64,000 nucleotides of DNA from Arthrobacter horti (GCF_030731045.1 NZ_JAVALS010000011.1:1-64000); one strand, 5' to 3'; positions 41,454 to 50,247 are shown, counted from the first letter of the stretch. Numbers and translations are program-made. The notes: generated by a model not told the origin, from the letters alone.

Positions 41454-42647
41454 TCAGGCGCGCGGGGACGGCCAGCCGGTGTAGCACTCGGCCAGGTAGG
41501 AGGCGCCGTGGCGGGAGGACACCACGGAGTTCAGTTCACCCAGGCGGCGGGCCTGATCGAACTCGCTGTCCCCGGGGGCGGCGTGCAGCATGGAGGTCAT
41601 CCAGTAGGAGAAGTGCTGGGCCTTCCACACCCGGCCCAGGGCGACGTCGCTGTAGGTGTCCAGGCCTCCGGTGGAGCCGGTGCGGTAGTAAGAGTCCAGG
41701 GCCTCGAAGAGGACCTTCACGTCATGAATGGCCAGGTTGAGGCCCTTGGCGCCCGTGGGCGGGACCGTGTGGGCGGCGTCGCCGGCCAGGAACAGTTTGC
41801 CGTGGCGCAACGGCTCCTGGACGAAGCTGCGGAACGGGAGCACCACCTTCTCCAGGACGGGACCCTCCTTCAGCTCAAAGCCGTTGCCGTTGACCCGCTG
41901 CCGCAGGGTGGACCAGATGCGCTCGTCATCCCAGTCGGCCACGTTCTCCCGCGGATCGCACTGGAAGTACATGCGCTGCATGATCTCCGTGCGCTGACTG
42001 ATGAGGGCGAAGCCGTGCTCCGAGTTGGCGTAGATGAGCTCATCCGAGCTGCGGGGTGCGTCGGTGAGGATGCCGAACCACGCGAACGGGTACTCCTTGA
42101 AGTACCGACGGCGCGTCTGCTCCGGGATGAGGCCGCGGCAGTAGCTGCGGGACCCGTCGGCGCCCACCACGAGGTCGGCGCGGAGCTCGGACTCCCGGCC
42201 GTCCCCATCGGTGAAGGTCAGCGCGGGGTCCGTTTCCGCGCCTTCGATGCTCACCCCGGACACGCCGTACCGGACGTCTCCGCCGTCGGCCTCCCGGCGG
42301 GCCGCGAGGTCCGCGAACACCTCGGTCTGCGGGTAGAGCCACACGGACTCCCCCACCAGGTCCTGGAAGTCGATCCGGTGGCTCTCCCCGTTGAAGCGGA
42401 GCTCGATCCCGTCGTGGCGGTCGCCTTCCCGCAGGACACGGTCCGAGACGCCGGATTCCACCAGCAGCTTCACGGTCCCGTGCTCCAGGATGCCGGCCCG
42501 GACGGTCTCATGGATGGCCTGCCGGCTGCGGGCTTCCAGGACCACGGACTCGATCCCCTGGCCTGCCAGCAGGTGGGAGAGCATGAGGCCGGCCGGGCCT
42601 CCGCCCACAATGGCGACCTGGGTGGTGCTGGTCGTGCGTCGACTCAT
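41454..42647 (-). CDS. pobA: 4-hydroxybenzoate 3-monooxygenase
   Basis: Predicted 397-residue FAD monooxygenase that turns 4-hydroxybenzoate into protocatechuate. N-terminal dinucleotide motif VAIVGGGPAGLMLSHLL; the DG motif region VVGADGSRSYCRG; and LAGDAAHTVPPTGAKGLNLAIHD, the second FAD motif in the form typical of PobA. Length equals characterised PobA (about 394). ATG 42647 follows AAAGAGAG; upstream codons do not look coded. It is divergent from pcaK, with two TTCC-N7-GGAA sites between. Confidence 0.93.
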   Translation of the reverse strand: MSRRTTSTTQVAIVGGGPAGLMLSHLLAGQGIESVVLEARSRQAIHETVRAGILEHGTVKLLVESGVSDRVLREGDRHDGIELRFNGESHRIDFQDLVGESVWLYPQTEVFADLAARREADGGDVRYGVSGVSIEGAETDPALTFTDGDGRESELRADLVVGADGSRSYCRGLIPEQTRRRYFKEYPFAWFGILTDAPRSSDELIYANSEHGFALISQRTEIMQRMYFQCDPRENVADWDDERIWSTLRQRVNGNGFELKEGPVLEKVVLPFRSFVQEPLRHGKLFLAGDAAHTVPPTGAKGLNLAIHDVKVLFEALDSYYRTGSTGGLDTYSDVALGRVWKAQHFSYWMTSMLHAAPGDSEFDQARRLGELNSVVSSRHGASYLAECYTGWPSPRA

Positions 42648-42746
42648 GGACAGACTCTCTTTCACCTGCAGACCGGCCCTCCATCGGACCGGCTCCGGAC
42701 AACTGCTCCGAGTGTGCTCCAGATCACCGCCGCCACGCCAATGGCA

Positions 42747-42761
42747 TTCCATTGAACGGAA
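42747..42761. promoter_or_regulatory. IclR-type operator candidate 1 (pobA/pcaK)
   Basis: TTCCATTGAACGGAA, half-sites TTCC and GGAA with a 7-nt centre, 99 nt before pobA. Nearly identical to the sites at 42803 and 32249. Confidence 0.6.
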
Positions 42762-42802
42762 GCCGATGCACCTGCTCGCCTCCCAGCCCGCCGATCCAGA
42801 TT

Positions 42803-42817
42803 TTCCATTCAACGGAA
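42803..42817. promoter_or_regulatory. IclR-type operator candidate 2 (pobA/pcaK)
   Basis: TTCCATTCAACGGAA, 56 nt downstream of site 1 and 70 nt before the pcaK start. Two sites in one divergent promoter fit dual control by the adjacent IclR regulator. Confidence 0.6.
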
Positions 42818-42887
42818 TGCGCCATTCCGGACGCAGCACCGAAAGTGATACACCTCTCACCATTCATCCTCTGACGGAGGTTCTCCC

Positions 42888-44201
42888 GTGACACAGTCGT
42901 CCCCCTCCCGCACATCCACCCCGGCGATGCTCTGCTGGCTCGCCATGGTCCTCGACGGATTCGACCTGGTGGTTCTGGGTGCCGTCATCCCCACCCTGCT
43001 GAAGTCCAAAGAACTCGGCTTCGACCCCGCCGGCGCCACCCTGGCCGCCACGATCTCCCTGGTGGGCGTGGGCATCGGTGCCCTGTTCATCGCCCCGCTC
43101 TCCGACACCTTCGGCCGCCGGAAACTCCTGGTGGCCTGCGTCGCCTGGTTCTCCATGTTCACGCTCGCCGTGGTGATCGCCCCGAACGTGGCCGTTTTCA
43201 GCCTCTTCCGACTGTTGGCGGGCCTCGGCCTCGGTGCCTGCCTGCCCGCAGCCCTCGCCTATATGAACGATCTGGCGCCCGCCGCCTCCGCTGCCCGGGC
43301 CACCACCCGCACCATGACCGGATACCACGCGGGCGCCGTCGTGACGTCCCTGCTGGCCTTGCTGCTGATCCCGAACTGGCGCGCCGTGTTCGTCATCGGC
43401 GGCCTCGCCGGACTGGCGCTGGCGCCGCTGCTGTGGTTCAAACTGCCCGACTCCGCCCCGCGGCCTGCCGCGGCGGGCGCCGAGAACACCACGAACGACG
43501 GCGCGGGCCGGCGTTCAGCGTCGAAGCCCGGCTTCGCGGCCCTGCTGCAGAAGCCCTACCCGCTGGTCGCCGCGGGCGTCGCCGCCGCATCCTTCATGGG
43601 CCTCCTTCTGGTGTACGGCCTGAACACGTGGCTCCCCACACTCATGGCCGGCGCCGGCTATTCGATGAGTTCCTCCCTGACGCTGCTGTTCGTCCTGAAC
43701 GTGGGCGCCGTTGCCGGCCTCCTGGTGGCCGGCTGGCTCGCCGACCGCCACGGGACCAAGCGCATCGTCCTGCTATGGTTCGGGCTGTCCGCCGTACTGC
43801 TGGCCTTGCTGAGCCTGAAGCTGCAGAATGAGGTCCTGCTGGATCTGGCCGTGTTCATCACCGGAGTGTTCGTGTTCAGCGCCCAGGTGCTGGTATACGC
43901 GTGGGTCAGCCAGCCGTTCCCCCGGCATCTCACCGGCACGGCGCTGGGGTTCTCCGCCGGCGTGGGCCGGCTGGGAGCCATCCTTGGCCCGGCCGTGACC
44001 GGCGCCCTGGTGACCGCGAAGATGGCGTACCCGTGGGGCTTCTACGTGTTCGCCCTGGCCGCGGTGGCAGCGCTCCTGGCCTTGGCATTCATCCCGCGCC
44101 GAGTGACCCCGGAAGCCCCGGACGCGGCCGTCGGACAGCCGGGCGGCCGCTTCCGGCGGTCCACGGCGATCGACGAGGTGCCCCGTTCCCTGAACGGCTA
44201 A
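42888..44201 (+). CDS. pcaK: 4-hydroxybenzoate/protocatechuate:H+ symporter (AAHS family MFS)
   Basis: Predicted 437-residue inner membrane transporter with 12 helices. The first helix has WLAMVLDGFDLVVLG, whose DGFD motif is characteristic of aromatic acid:H+ symporters (PcaK, BenK), and the helix 2-3 loop has PLSDTFGRRK. GTG 42888 follows GACGGAGG. It feeds both PobA and the lig enzymes. Its stop overlaps the stop of the convergent IclR gene by 3 nt. Confidence 0.88.
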   Translation: MTQSSPSRTSTPAMLCWLAMVLDGFDLVVLGAVIPTLLKSKELGFDPAGATLAATISLVGVGIGALFIAPLSDTFGRRKLLVACVAWFSMFTLAVVIAPNVAVFSLFRLLAGLGLGACLPAALAYMNDLAPAASAARATTRTMTGYHAGAVVTSLLALLLIPNWRAVFVIGGLAGLALAPLLWFKLPDSAPRPAAAGAENTTNDGAGRRSASKPGFAALLQKPYPLVAAGVAAASFMGLLLVYGLNTWLPTLMAGAGYSMSSSLTLLFVLNVGAVAGLLVAGWLADRHGTKRIVLLWFGLSAVLLALLSLKLQNEVLLDLAVFITGVFVFSAQVLVYAWVSQPFPRHLTGTALGFSAGVGRLGAILGPAVTGALVTAKMAYPWGFYVFALAAVAALLALAFIPRRVTPEAPDAAVGQPGGRFRRSTAIDEVPRSLNG

Positions 44202-44947
44202 TCGCGCCGCAGGTCTTCCAGCCCGCTCCGAATCCGGCGGGAGGCGAGCTGAAGGGCCCGCACCACCTCCCGCAGCCGGACCTCGTCCAGCGGGACCACC
44301 ACGCCCAGCGCGGCCACCGCCTGTCCCTTGGCATCCAGGATGGGTACGGCGATGCCCCAGGTCTCCGGGTCGATGGCGCCGGCCAATTGGGCATAGCCGT
44401 TCCGGGCGGCCTCCGCGAGATGCTGCCTCAGCACCTCGGCGGCGGCGAAGCCCCGGGCTTCCAGCCCCTCGAGGTACGCGGTCTGCACGGTGCGGGACTG
44501 GAACGCCATGAGCGCCAGTCCTGCGGAGGAGATGTGGACGGGGAGGCGGCCGGCCACCGTGGCCCGGTTGACCACGGATCCCGGACGGGAGAGCCGTTCC
44601 ACGAACAGGGCGTCCTCTCCGTCCAGGACCGCCAGGTTGACGTTCTGACGCAGCACTGTGTGGATGTCCTCCATGAACGGCAGCGCCACGGTCCGCAGTT
44701 CCAGGGTGGGGGAGTTCCGGCTGACCAGCTCCCACAGGTGCAGACCGAGTTTCACGGAGCCGCCCGCGCCGAGGTCCAGGAGGCCATGGGCAGCCAGTTG
44801 CCGGACCAGGCGGTGGGTGGAGGAAAGCGGCAGGCCGGCGCGTTCGGCGAGCTCGGACAGCGGCAGCAGGACGGTGCCCTCGGGGAACGCAGCCAGCAGC
44901 CGGACCACGCGGTCCACCACGGAATCACCGGATGGGGAGTTCGCCAT
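44198..44947 (-). CDS. IclR-family regulator (probable PobR/PcaR-type)
   Basis: Predicted 249-residue IclR regulator. The N-terminal winged helix has VVDRVVRLLAAFPEG, LSELAERAGLPLSSTHRLVRQL (HTH), and the wing; the C-terminal GAF-like effector domain carries INRATVAGR-like VVNRATVAGRLPVHISSAGLA and LRRIRSGLEDL at the end. It lies next to pcaK and has a TGTTCATTCAATGGAACA palindrome in its own promoter, related to the pobA/pcaK sites, so it probably regulates those genes and itself. Confidence 0.85.
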   Translation of the reverse strand: MANSPSGDSVVDRVVRLLAAFPEGTVLLPLSELAERAGLPLSSTHRLVRQLAAHGLLDLGAGGSVKLGLHLWELVSRNSPTLELRTVALPFMEDIHTVLRQNVNLAVLDGEDALFVERLSRPGSVVNRATVAGRLPVHISSAGLALMAFQSRTVQTAYLEGLEARGFAAAEVLRQHLAEAARNGYAQLAGAIDPETWGIAVPILDAKGQAVAALGVVVPLDEVRLREVVRALQLASRRIRSGLEDLRRD

Positions 44948-44982
44948 GCACTTCTCCTAGGACGGCCCGGCACCCCAGGTCT

Positions 44983-44997
44983 GTTCATTCAATGGAA
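44983..44997 (-). promoter_or_regulatory. Operator candidate upstream of the IclR gene
   Basis: GTTCATTCAATGGAA sits in a wider palindrome TGTTCATTCAATGGAACA (44982-44999), 36 nt upstream of the IclR start. The centre ATTCAA equals that of the pcaK site. Autoregulation is inferred. Confidence 0.5.
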
Positions 44998-45036
44998 CAG
45001 ACCCAGGGTACCGCCGAGGTCTCCCGGGACGGAACG

Positions 45037-46920
45037 TCAGGCCACGCCTCTGGACTGCCGGGCGTCGTACTGCACGGCGTGCCGGACCGGGGCGTTGGCG
45101 GCACCGTAGCCGTCATAGCCCCCGCGCCGCTCCACCACCTCGAAGAACACCGAGCCCACCGTGGCCGTGTAGAAGTGCAGGAACTCGCCCTCCCCGTCAC
45201 GGTCGTAGAGCAGATCCAGCTCGCGCAGGGTGGCCAGGAAGTCCGGCTCCAGGGAGAAGCGGGCGTCAAGGTCCTCGTAGTAGTTGGCCGGAATCGGCAG
45301 GAACTCCAGTCCGCGTTCCTTGGCGGCCCGGGCCATGGCGACGAGGTCATCCACGGCGACGGCGATGTGCTCCTGATAGCTCTTGCGCCCAGGGGCGCCG
45401 TCCGGGGCACCCTGCTGGACGATCGGGGCCAGGTTCAGGACCAGGCGCACCGCCCGGTCCGAGGTCTGCATGACCTGGGACCGGACCAGCCCGGTGGGGC
45501 TCGGCACCTCGGCGAACGGCGCCGGCTCCAGCGCCAGGGCACTCGTGTAGAACAAGACCGCCTCATCGAAGTGCTGCCACGGCTGGGCGAGGTTGACGTG
45601 ATCGATCACGGCGTACAGGGACGTCGGTCCGGCGTCCTGTCCCTCCCCGAACTCGTGAGTCCACGCCGCCGTCCCGTCCGGGCTCGCCTGGCACAGGAAG
45701 ATCTCCGTGGAGTCCGGAGCCGCGACCCCCTGGAACATCTCCTCGTCCGCCTGCACCGTGCGAGGCACCACGGGCGCCTTGAGCTGCTGGGCCCGGGCCG
45801 AGGCCAGCACCGGGGAATCGACGTCGAAGCCCAGAGCCGCGATGGCCGGCTCCGCCTGGGAGGGCGCCTGCTCGTTGATGATGACGCGCGCCTGCCCCAG
45901 GGTCCACAGCTGGACGTCCTTGGTCCGGTGGCGGCCCGCGAACGCGAAGCCGAGCTGCCCCAGCAGCGTCTCCAGTCCGGCGGTGTCGTCCGCCTTGACC
46001 TCGGCGAAGTCGAACCCGGTGGTTTCCGGCACCCGGGGCAGGGTGGCCAGCTCCATGGGATGACGACGGCGGTGCGCGGCCGGCGCGCCGCCGTCCTGCA
46101 CGGTGAGCCGGCGTGCGCTCTGCTCCTCGAGCCAGATCAGCGAGCGCATGGCGTCCACCGCCGTGCGGTCCACATCGGACTGCCGGAAGACATCGTTGAA
46201 GACCTCCAGGGACACCGGGCCGGAGTAGCCGGCGCGGACCACATGGGCCATGAACTTCGCAAGGTCGAACTGCCCTTCACCGGGGAAGACGCGGTGGTGC
46301 CGGCTCCAGGACAGCACATCCATGGACAGCCGCGGGGCGTCGGCGACCTGGACGAAGAAGATCTTCTCCGGGCGGAACGCCTCGATGGGGGCGGTGTCCC
46401 AGTCTCGGGAGAGGATGTGGAAGGAGTCCAGACACGTGCCGAGGTTCGGATGATCCACCATCTCGACGAGCCGGTGGGCGTGCTCGTAGTCATTCACGTA
46501 CTTGCCCCAGGCGAGCGCCTCATACGCCACCTTGACCCCGTGTTCCCCGGCCAGCCGCGCCAGGCGCGCCAGCTGCTCGGCGCGCAGGCCGTCGTCGTCG
46601 ATCTGCGCGGTGGCGACGTTGCTGCACACCAGGATGGTGTCCATGCCCAGGCGGGACATGAGGCGGAACTTCGCCTCGGCGCGCCGGAGGTTCTCCCGCA
46701 GAAGGTCCTCCGGCACGCTGTCGAAGTCGCGGAACGGCTGATAGAGGTCCAGCCCGAGCCCCAGGTCCGCGGCCAGGGCGCGCACGTCCTCCGGACTGAG
46801 CGGGGAGGTGATCAGGTCCTGCTCGAAGAGCTCGATGCCGTCGAAGCCGGCGATGGCACAGGCCTGCATCTTCTCGCGCAGGGTGCCGGACAGGCAGACG
46901 GTGGCGACCCCCGTGCGCAT
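45037..46920 (-). CDS. quiC: 3-dehydroshikimate dehydratase fused to an HPPD-like domain (QuiC1 type)
   Basis: Predicted 627-residue enzyme forming protocatechuate from 3-dehydroshikimate. Residues 1-280 are a TIM-barrel dehydratase (VCLSGTLREKMQACAIAGF, LELFEQDL-like IELFEQDLI, then YEALAWGKYVNDY, LDSFHILSRDWD, FFVQVADAP, with Glu, Asp, His and Glu metal ligands). Residues about 310-610 resemble 4-hydroxyphenylpyruvate dioxygenase, with VIDHVNLAQP, HIAVAVDD and FFEVVERRGGYDGYGAANAP giving two His and one Glu, the iron triad positions. This fusion is known for QuiC1 of Pseudomonas; the second domain's reaction is not established. It overlaps the dehydrogenase gene by 1 nt. Confidence 0.9.
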   Translation of the reverse strand: MRTGVATVCLSGTLREKMQACAIAGFDGIELFEQDLITSPLSPEDVRALAADLGLGLDLYQPFRDFDSVPEDLLRENLRRAEAKFRLMSRLGMDTILVCSNVATAQIDDDGLRAEQLARLARLAGEHGVKVAYEALAWGKYVNDYEHAHRLVEMVDHPNLGTCLDSFHILSRDWDTAPIEAFRPEKIFFVQVADAPRLSMDVLSWSRHHRVFPGEGQFDLAKFMAHVVRAGYSGPVSLEVFNDVFRQSDVDRTAVDAMRSLIWLEEQSARRLTVQDGGAPAAHRRRHPMELATLPRVPETTGFDFAEVKADDTAGLETLLGQLGFAFAGRHRTKDVQLWTLGQARVIINEQAPSQAEPAIAALGFDVDSPVLASARAQQLKAPVVPRTVQADEEMFQGVAAPDSTEIFLCQASPDGTAAWTHEFGEGQDAGPTSLYAVIDHVNLAQPWQHFDEAVLFYTSALALEPAPFAEVPSPTGLVRSQVMQTSDRAVRLVLNLAPIVQQGAPDGAPGRKSYQEHIAVAVDDLVAMARAAKERGLEFLPIPANYYEDLDARFSLEPDFLATLRELDLLYDRDGEGEFLHFYTATVGSVFFEVVERRGGYDGYGAANAPVRHAVQYDARQSRGVA

Positions 46921-47819
46921 CAGAGGCCCGCCCCGGCCGTCGCGGGGGCTTCCTCGGCCGCGATCAGCTCCAGGAAGTGCTCCCGCATGCGGCCGGCGTC
47001 GGCGTCGCGCCCTGTGAAGAGCCGGAAGGCGTCCGCGGCCTGGCCCACGGCCATGCGGCCGCCGTCCAGGACCCGGCATCCGGCAACCCGCGCCTCGCGC
47101 ACCAGCTGCGTCTCCAGCGGCCGGTACACCACGTCCGCCACCCAGTGGCGGCTCTCCAGGAGCCCGGTGTCGAACGGCGCGCCCGGGTGGGCGGCCATGC
47201 CGACCGGAGTGCAATTCACGACGCCGTCTGCCTCCGCGAGCAGCGCCGGCAGCTCGGCGGCGGCGTGGGCCGTCACCCTCGTCTGGGGGAACAGCTCACC
47301 GAGCGCCTCCGCCCGCTCCGCACAGCGCCCGGGATCGGTGTCCACAAGGTCGAAGACGCGGACACCCGCGGTCAGCAGGGCGTCCGCGACGGCGGACCCG
47401 GCCCCACCGGCCCCCAATTGGACCACACGGTCCAAGGCTGCGCCCGGGAGGCCGTCCGCGAGCGCCCGGCTGAATCCGGAGAAGTCCGTGTTGTGGCCGA
47501 TGAACCGTCCGTCACGGATCAGGACGGTATTGACGGCGCCGAGCCGGCGGGCATCGTCAGACATCTCGTCCAGGTGCTCCAGCACCAGCTGCTTACAGGG
47601 ATGCGTGACATTCAGGCCATTGAATCCCAGCCGCGAGGACCAGAGCAGCACATCGCCGATCGCGTCAGCGGGAAGCCCGATGCCCGGGAGGTCGAGCGGA
47701 CGGTACAGGTACCTCAGGCCCTGGACATCGCCCTCCCGTTCGTGGAGGGGCGGCGTCAGGGAGGGCAGAACGCCGTCCCCCACCAGACCGATCAGGACTG
47801 ATTCTGCGTGAGTGCTCAT
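46920..47819 (-). CDS. Quinate/shikimate dehydrogenase (catabolic AroE-like)
   Basis: Predicted 299-residue NAD(P)-dependent dehydrogenase of the AroE family that oxidises shikimate to 3-dehydroshikimate (and possibly quinate to 3-dehydroquinate). The start VLIGLVGDGVLPSLTPPLHE carries the SxTPxxHE substrate-site pattern seen in catabolic homologues such as QsuD, differing from biosynthetic AroE (S-x-S-P-x-x-H-N). GLNVTHPCKQ has the catalytic Lys; NTDFSGF has the Asp; QLGAGGAGSAVADALL is the Rossmann motif. It is upstream of quiC and likely co-transcribed with the upstream IclR gene. Confidence 0.88.
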   Translation of the reverse strand: MSTHAESVLIGLVGDGVLPSLTPPLHEREGDVQGLRYLYRPLDLPGIGLPADAIGDVLLWSSRLGFNGLNVTHPCKQLVLEHLDEMSDDARRLGAVNTVLIRDGRFIGHNTDFSGFSRALADGLPGAALDRVVQLGAGGAGSAVADALLTAGVRVFDLVDTDPGRCAERAEALGELFPQTRVTAHAAAELPALLAEADGVVNCTPVGMAAHPGAPFDTGLLESRHWVADVVYRPLETQLVREARVAGCRVLDGGRMAVGQAADAFRLFTGRDADAGRMREHFLELIAAEEAPATAGAGL

Positions 47820-47922
47820 GCTCAGTGCTCCTTCAGAGGCACCATGGGGCGGTGCCGGGCCAGGCGGCCCGGGCTCCCATCCCGTTCGGATTCGGTACGT
47901 GCATGGTCAGGAAGTGGTCCGC

Positions 47923-48693
47923 TCAGCGCAGGGGGAGCCTGGCCGTGAGCTCCGCCGCCGCATCCTTCAGGAGCGGCACCACCGTCTGCAACTGCTCCAC
48001 ACTCATCCGGAAAACAGGCGCCGCCGTCGCGAGCGCCGCGAGCGCCACGCCCGTGGCACCGAGGACCGGCACGGCGATGGCCCTCATGCCGATCTCGTTC
48101 TCCTCGTCCATCAGGGCGTAGCCACGGCGCCGCACGGTCTCGATCTCGGCACGGAAGGCCTCCCGGTCCGTGATCGAGTGCTCCGTGAGCGCGTCCAGCT
48201 CCAGCCCGGCCAGGAGCGCCTCCCGCTCGTCCTCGGAGGCGAAAGCCACCAGGACCTTGCCCACCGCGGTGGTGTGCAACTGCCCCAGGTGGCCCGGGTC
48301 ACTCGTGACGCGGAACATCTGCGGCCCGTCGACCTTGTTCACCGTGAGGTAGCGGTGCTGGTCCCGTACGGAGAGGATGGTCGCCTCGCCGGTCACGTCG
48401 GTGACACGCTCCAGGACCGGGCGCGCCGTCCCGGCGAAGCCGTGATGGTTGGACACCCGCTGTCCCAGCTGGAAGACCCGCAGCCCGAGGTGGTACCGCC
48501 GGCCTTCCGGCTCGTAGTCGACGAAACCGTCACGGGTCAGGGAGCCCAGCAGGCGGTAGGCCGTGCTGAACGGAAGGTCGGAACGGCGAGCCAGTTCGGC
48601 GGCGCTCGCACCACGAGGCTCATCGCCCAGGAGCACGAGCAGGCTCAGCGCCTTGCCGATCATGTCCGTCTTGGCGGTTTCCTTCTCACTCAT
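47923..48693 (-). CDS. IclR-family regulator of the shikimate/quinate genes
   Basis: Predicted 256-residue IclR regulator. Winged helix: AELARRSDLPFSTAYRLLGSL; the effector domain has TTAVGKVLVAF and YALMDEENEIGMRAIAVPVLG, the IclR ligand-binding phrases. It lies between the divergent MFS transporter gene and the dehydrogenase-quiC pair, 103 nt ahead of the latter on the same strand, so it likely controls both. A candidate operator is at 48793. Confidence 0.82.
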   Translation of the reverse strand: MSEKETAKTDMIGKALSLLVLLGDEPRGASAAELARRSDLPFSTAYRLLGSLTRDGFVDYEPEGRRYHLGLRVFQLGQRVSNHHGFAGTARPVLERVTDVTGEATILSVRDQHRYLTVNKVDGPQMFRVTSDPGHLGQLHTTAVGKVLVAFASEDEREALLAGLELDALTEHSITDREAFRAEIETVRRRGYALMDEENEIGMRAIAVPVLGATGVALAALATAAPVFRMSVEQLQTVVPLLKDAAAELTARLPLR

Positions 48694-48746
48694 GGGCAGA
48701 AGATTGCCACATTATGAGAGCTGTGTCTAGATCGTGAGAAAAAATC

Positions 48747-48815
48747 TTGACAGTGACCGCGCTCACAGCCAGAATCTTCTATATCGCAATAACAGTTCCC
48801 ATCATCCGGAAACTG
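48747..48815 (+). promoter_or_regulatory. Promoter and operator candidate of the MFS transporter gene
   Basis: TTGACA (48747-48752), 17-nt spacer containing the palindrome GTGACCGCGCTCAC, and CAGAAT (48770-48775). Downstream at 48793-48815 lies an imperfect palindrome CAGTTCC-N8-GGAAACTG, again with TTCC/GGAA half-sites, in a position to block transcription. Binding by the adjacent IclR protein is inferred. Confidence 0.5.
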
Positions 48816-48921
48816 ACTCCTCGAGGCGGACCTTCTCACTCACTGTCCTCCCGGACCCTGGCCGGCCCCGGCCGGCGACAACACTCCAGATGCGACATCG
48901 CCGTCACACCGAAGGAACATC

Positions 48922-50247
48922 ATGAATCAGACCCTTCCGCCCGCAGCACCGGGCGCCATCCCCTCCGGAGCGGCCACCAGCCACTCCGGCACTCCCCGGA
49001 AGGCCGCACTCGCAAGCTTCCTCGGCAGCGCGGTGGAGTACTACGACTTCTTCATCTTCGGGTCGGCAGCGGCGCTGATCTTCCCCCACGTGTTCTTCCC
49101 GGACGCGGACGCCAACGCCACCGTCATGTCCTTCGCGACCTTCGGCTTCGCCTATGTGGCCCGTCCGGTCGGCGCGGTGTTCCTGGGCCACTTCGGCGAC
49201 CGGATCGGCCGGCAGAAGGTGCTCCTGTTCACCCTGGTGCTGATGGGCGGGTCCACCTTCATCATCGGCTGCCTCCCGGACTTCAAGACCGTCGGATGGT
49301 GGGCCCCCGCACTGCTGGTGCTCGCCCGCCTCTGCCAGGGCCTCTCCGCGGCCGGCGAGCAGGCCGGCGCCTCCTCCATGACCCTGGAACACGCACCGGA
49401 CAGCCGCCGCGCCTTCTTCACCTCCTGGACGCTGACCGGAACACAGGGCGGCCAGATCCTCGCAGCCTTGGTCTTCATCCCCGTGGCCGCTCTCCCGGAC
49501 GCCGTCAAGTACGGCATCGGCTGGCGCATCCCGTTCTGGCTCAGCGCCGTCGTCGTAGTGGTGGCGTTCTTCATCCGCCGCAGCCTGCACGAGCCGGCGG
49601 CTTTCGCGGAGACCAAGAAGGTGCGCCTGCCGTTCGCGGAGCTGATGACTCACCACTGGCGTGACGTGGTCCGCGTGATCTGCTGCGCCTTCATCGCCGC
49701 CATCAGCACCGTGTTCGGCACCCTGGCCATCAGCTACGGCAAGGACGTGGCCCATGTGAACAGCACCATCACCCTGTGGCTCGTGGTGGTGGCCAATGTG
49801 GTGGCCTTGGGAACCCAGCCCTTCTTCGGAACGCTTGCCGACCGGATCGGCCGCAAGCCGCTGTTCATCTACGGCGCCCTGTCCAGCGCGGTCATGACGC
49901 CGCTGTTCTTCCTGAGCCTGCAGTCCGGTTCGGTCCCGCTCATGTTCGTGGCCGCGATCGCATACTTCTCCTGCGGTTACGCCGCCGCGAATGCCGTGTG
50001 GCCGTCCTTCTACGGCGAGATGTTCAGCAGCCAGGTCCGCTTCTCCGGCCTCGCCATCGGCACCCAGCTCGGCTTCCTGATGGCCGGCTTCGCGCCCACC
50101 ATCGCCTCCGCCATCGGCGGCACCAAGCCGGGCGGCTGGGTGCAGACCTCGGTCTTCGCCGCCGTCATCTGCCTCATCGCCGCCGGCGCCGCACTGACCG
50201 CCAAGGAGACCGCCAAGGTGCCCACCCGGGAACTCGGCCTGAAGTGA
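48922..50247 (+). CDS. MFS metabolite:H+ symporter (probable shikimate/quinate transporter)
   Basis: Predicted 441-residue, 12-helix transporter of the MHS family (ShiA, ProP, KgtP relatives): SFLGSAVEYYDFFIFGSAAAL in helix 1, GHFGDRIGRQKVL in loop 2-3, and ARLCQGLSAAGEQAGAS in helix 4 are family marks. Its location divergent from the second IclR gene and beside the dehydrogenase and QuiC genes points to shikimate or quinate as substrate (inference). ATG 48922 follows GAAGGAACATC. Confidence 0.85.
   Translation: MNQTLPPAAPGAIPSGAATSHSGTPRKAALASFLGSAVEYYDFFIFGSAAALIFPHVFFPDADANATVMSFATFGFAYVARPVGAVFLGHFGDRIGRQKVLLFTLVLMGGSTFIIGCLPDFKTVGWWAPALLVLARLCQGLSAAGEQAGASSMTLEHAPDSRRAFFTSWTLTGTQGGQILAALVFIPVAALPDAVKYGIGWRIPFWLSAVVVVVAFFIRRSLHEPAAFAETKKVRLPFAELMTHHWRDVVRVICCAFIAAISTVFGTLAISYGKDVAHVNSTITLWLVVVANVVALGTQPFFGTLADRIGRKPLFIYGALSSAVMTPLFFLSLQSGSVPLMFVAAIAYFSCGYAAANAVWPSFYGEMFSSQVRFSGLAIGTQLGFLMAGFAPTIASAIGGTKPGGWVQTSVFAAVICLIAAGAALTAKETAKVPTRELGLK

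Noticed and set aside
44932..47811. A 959-codon plus-strand frame over quiC and the dehydrogenase gene
   Set aside because: The minus-strand genes are clear, overlapping and functional by motif; the plus-strand frame has no recognisable domain.
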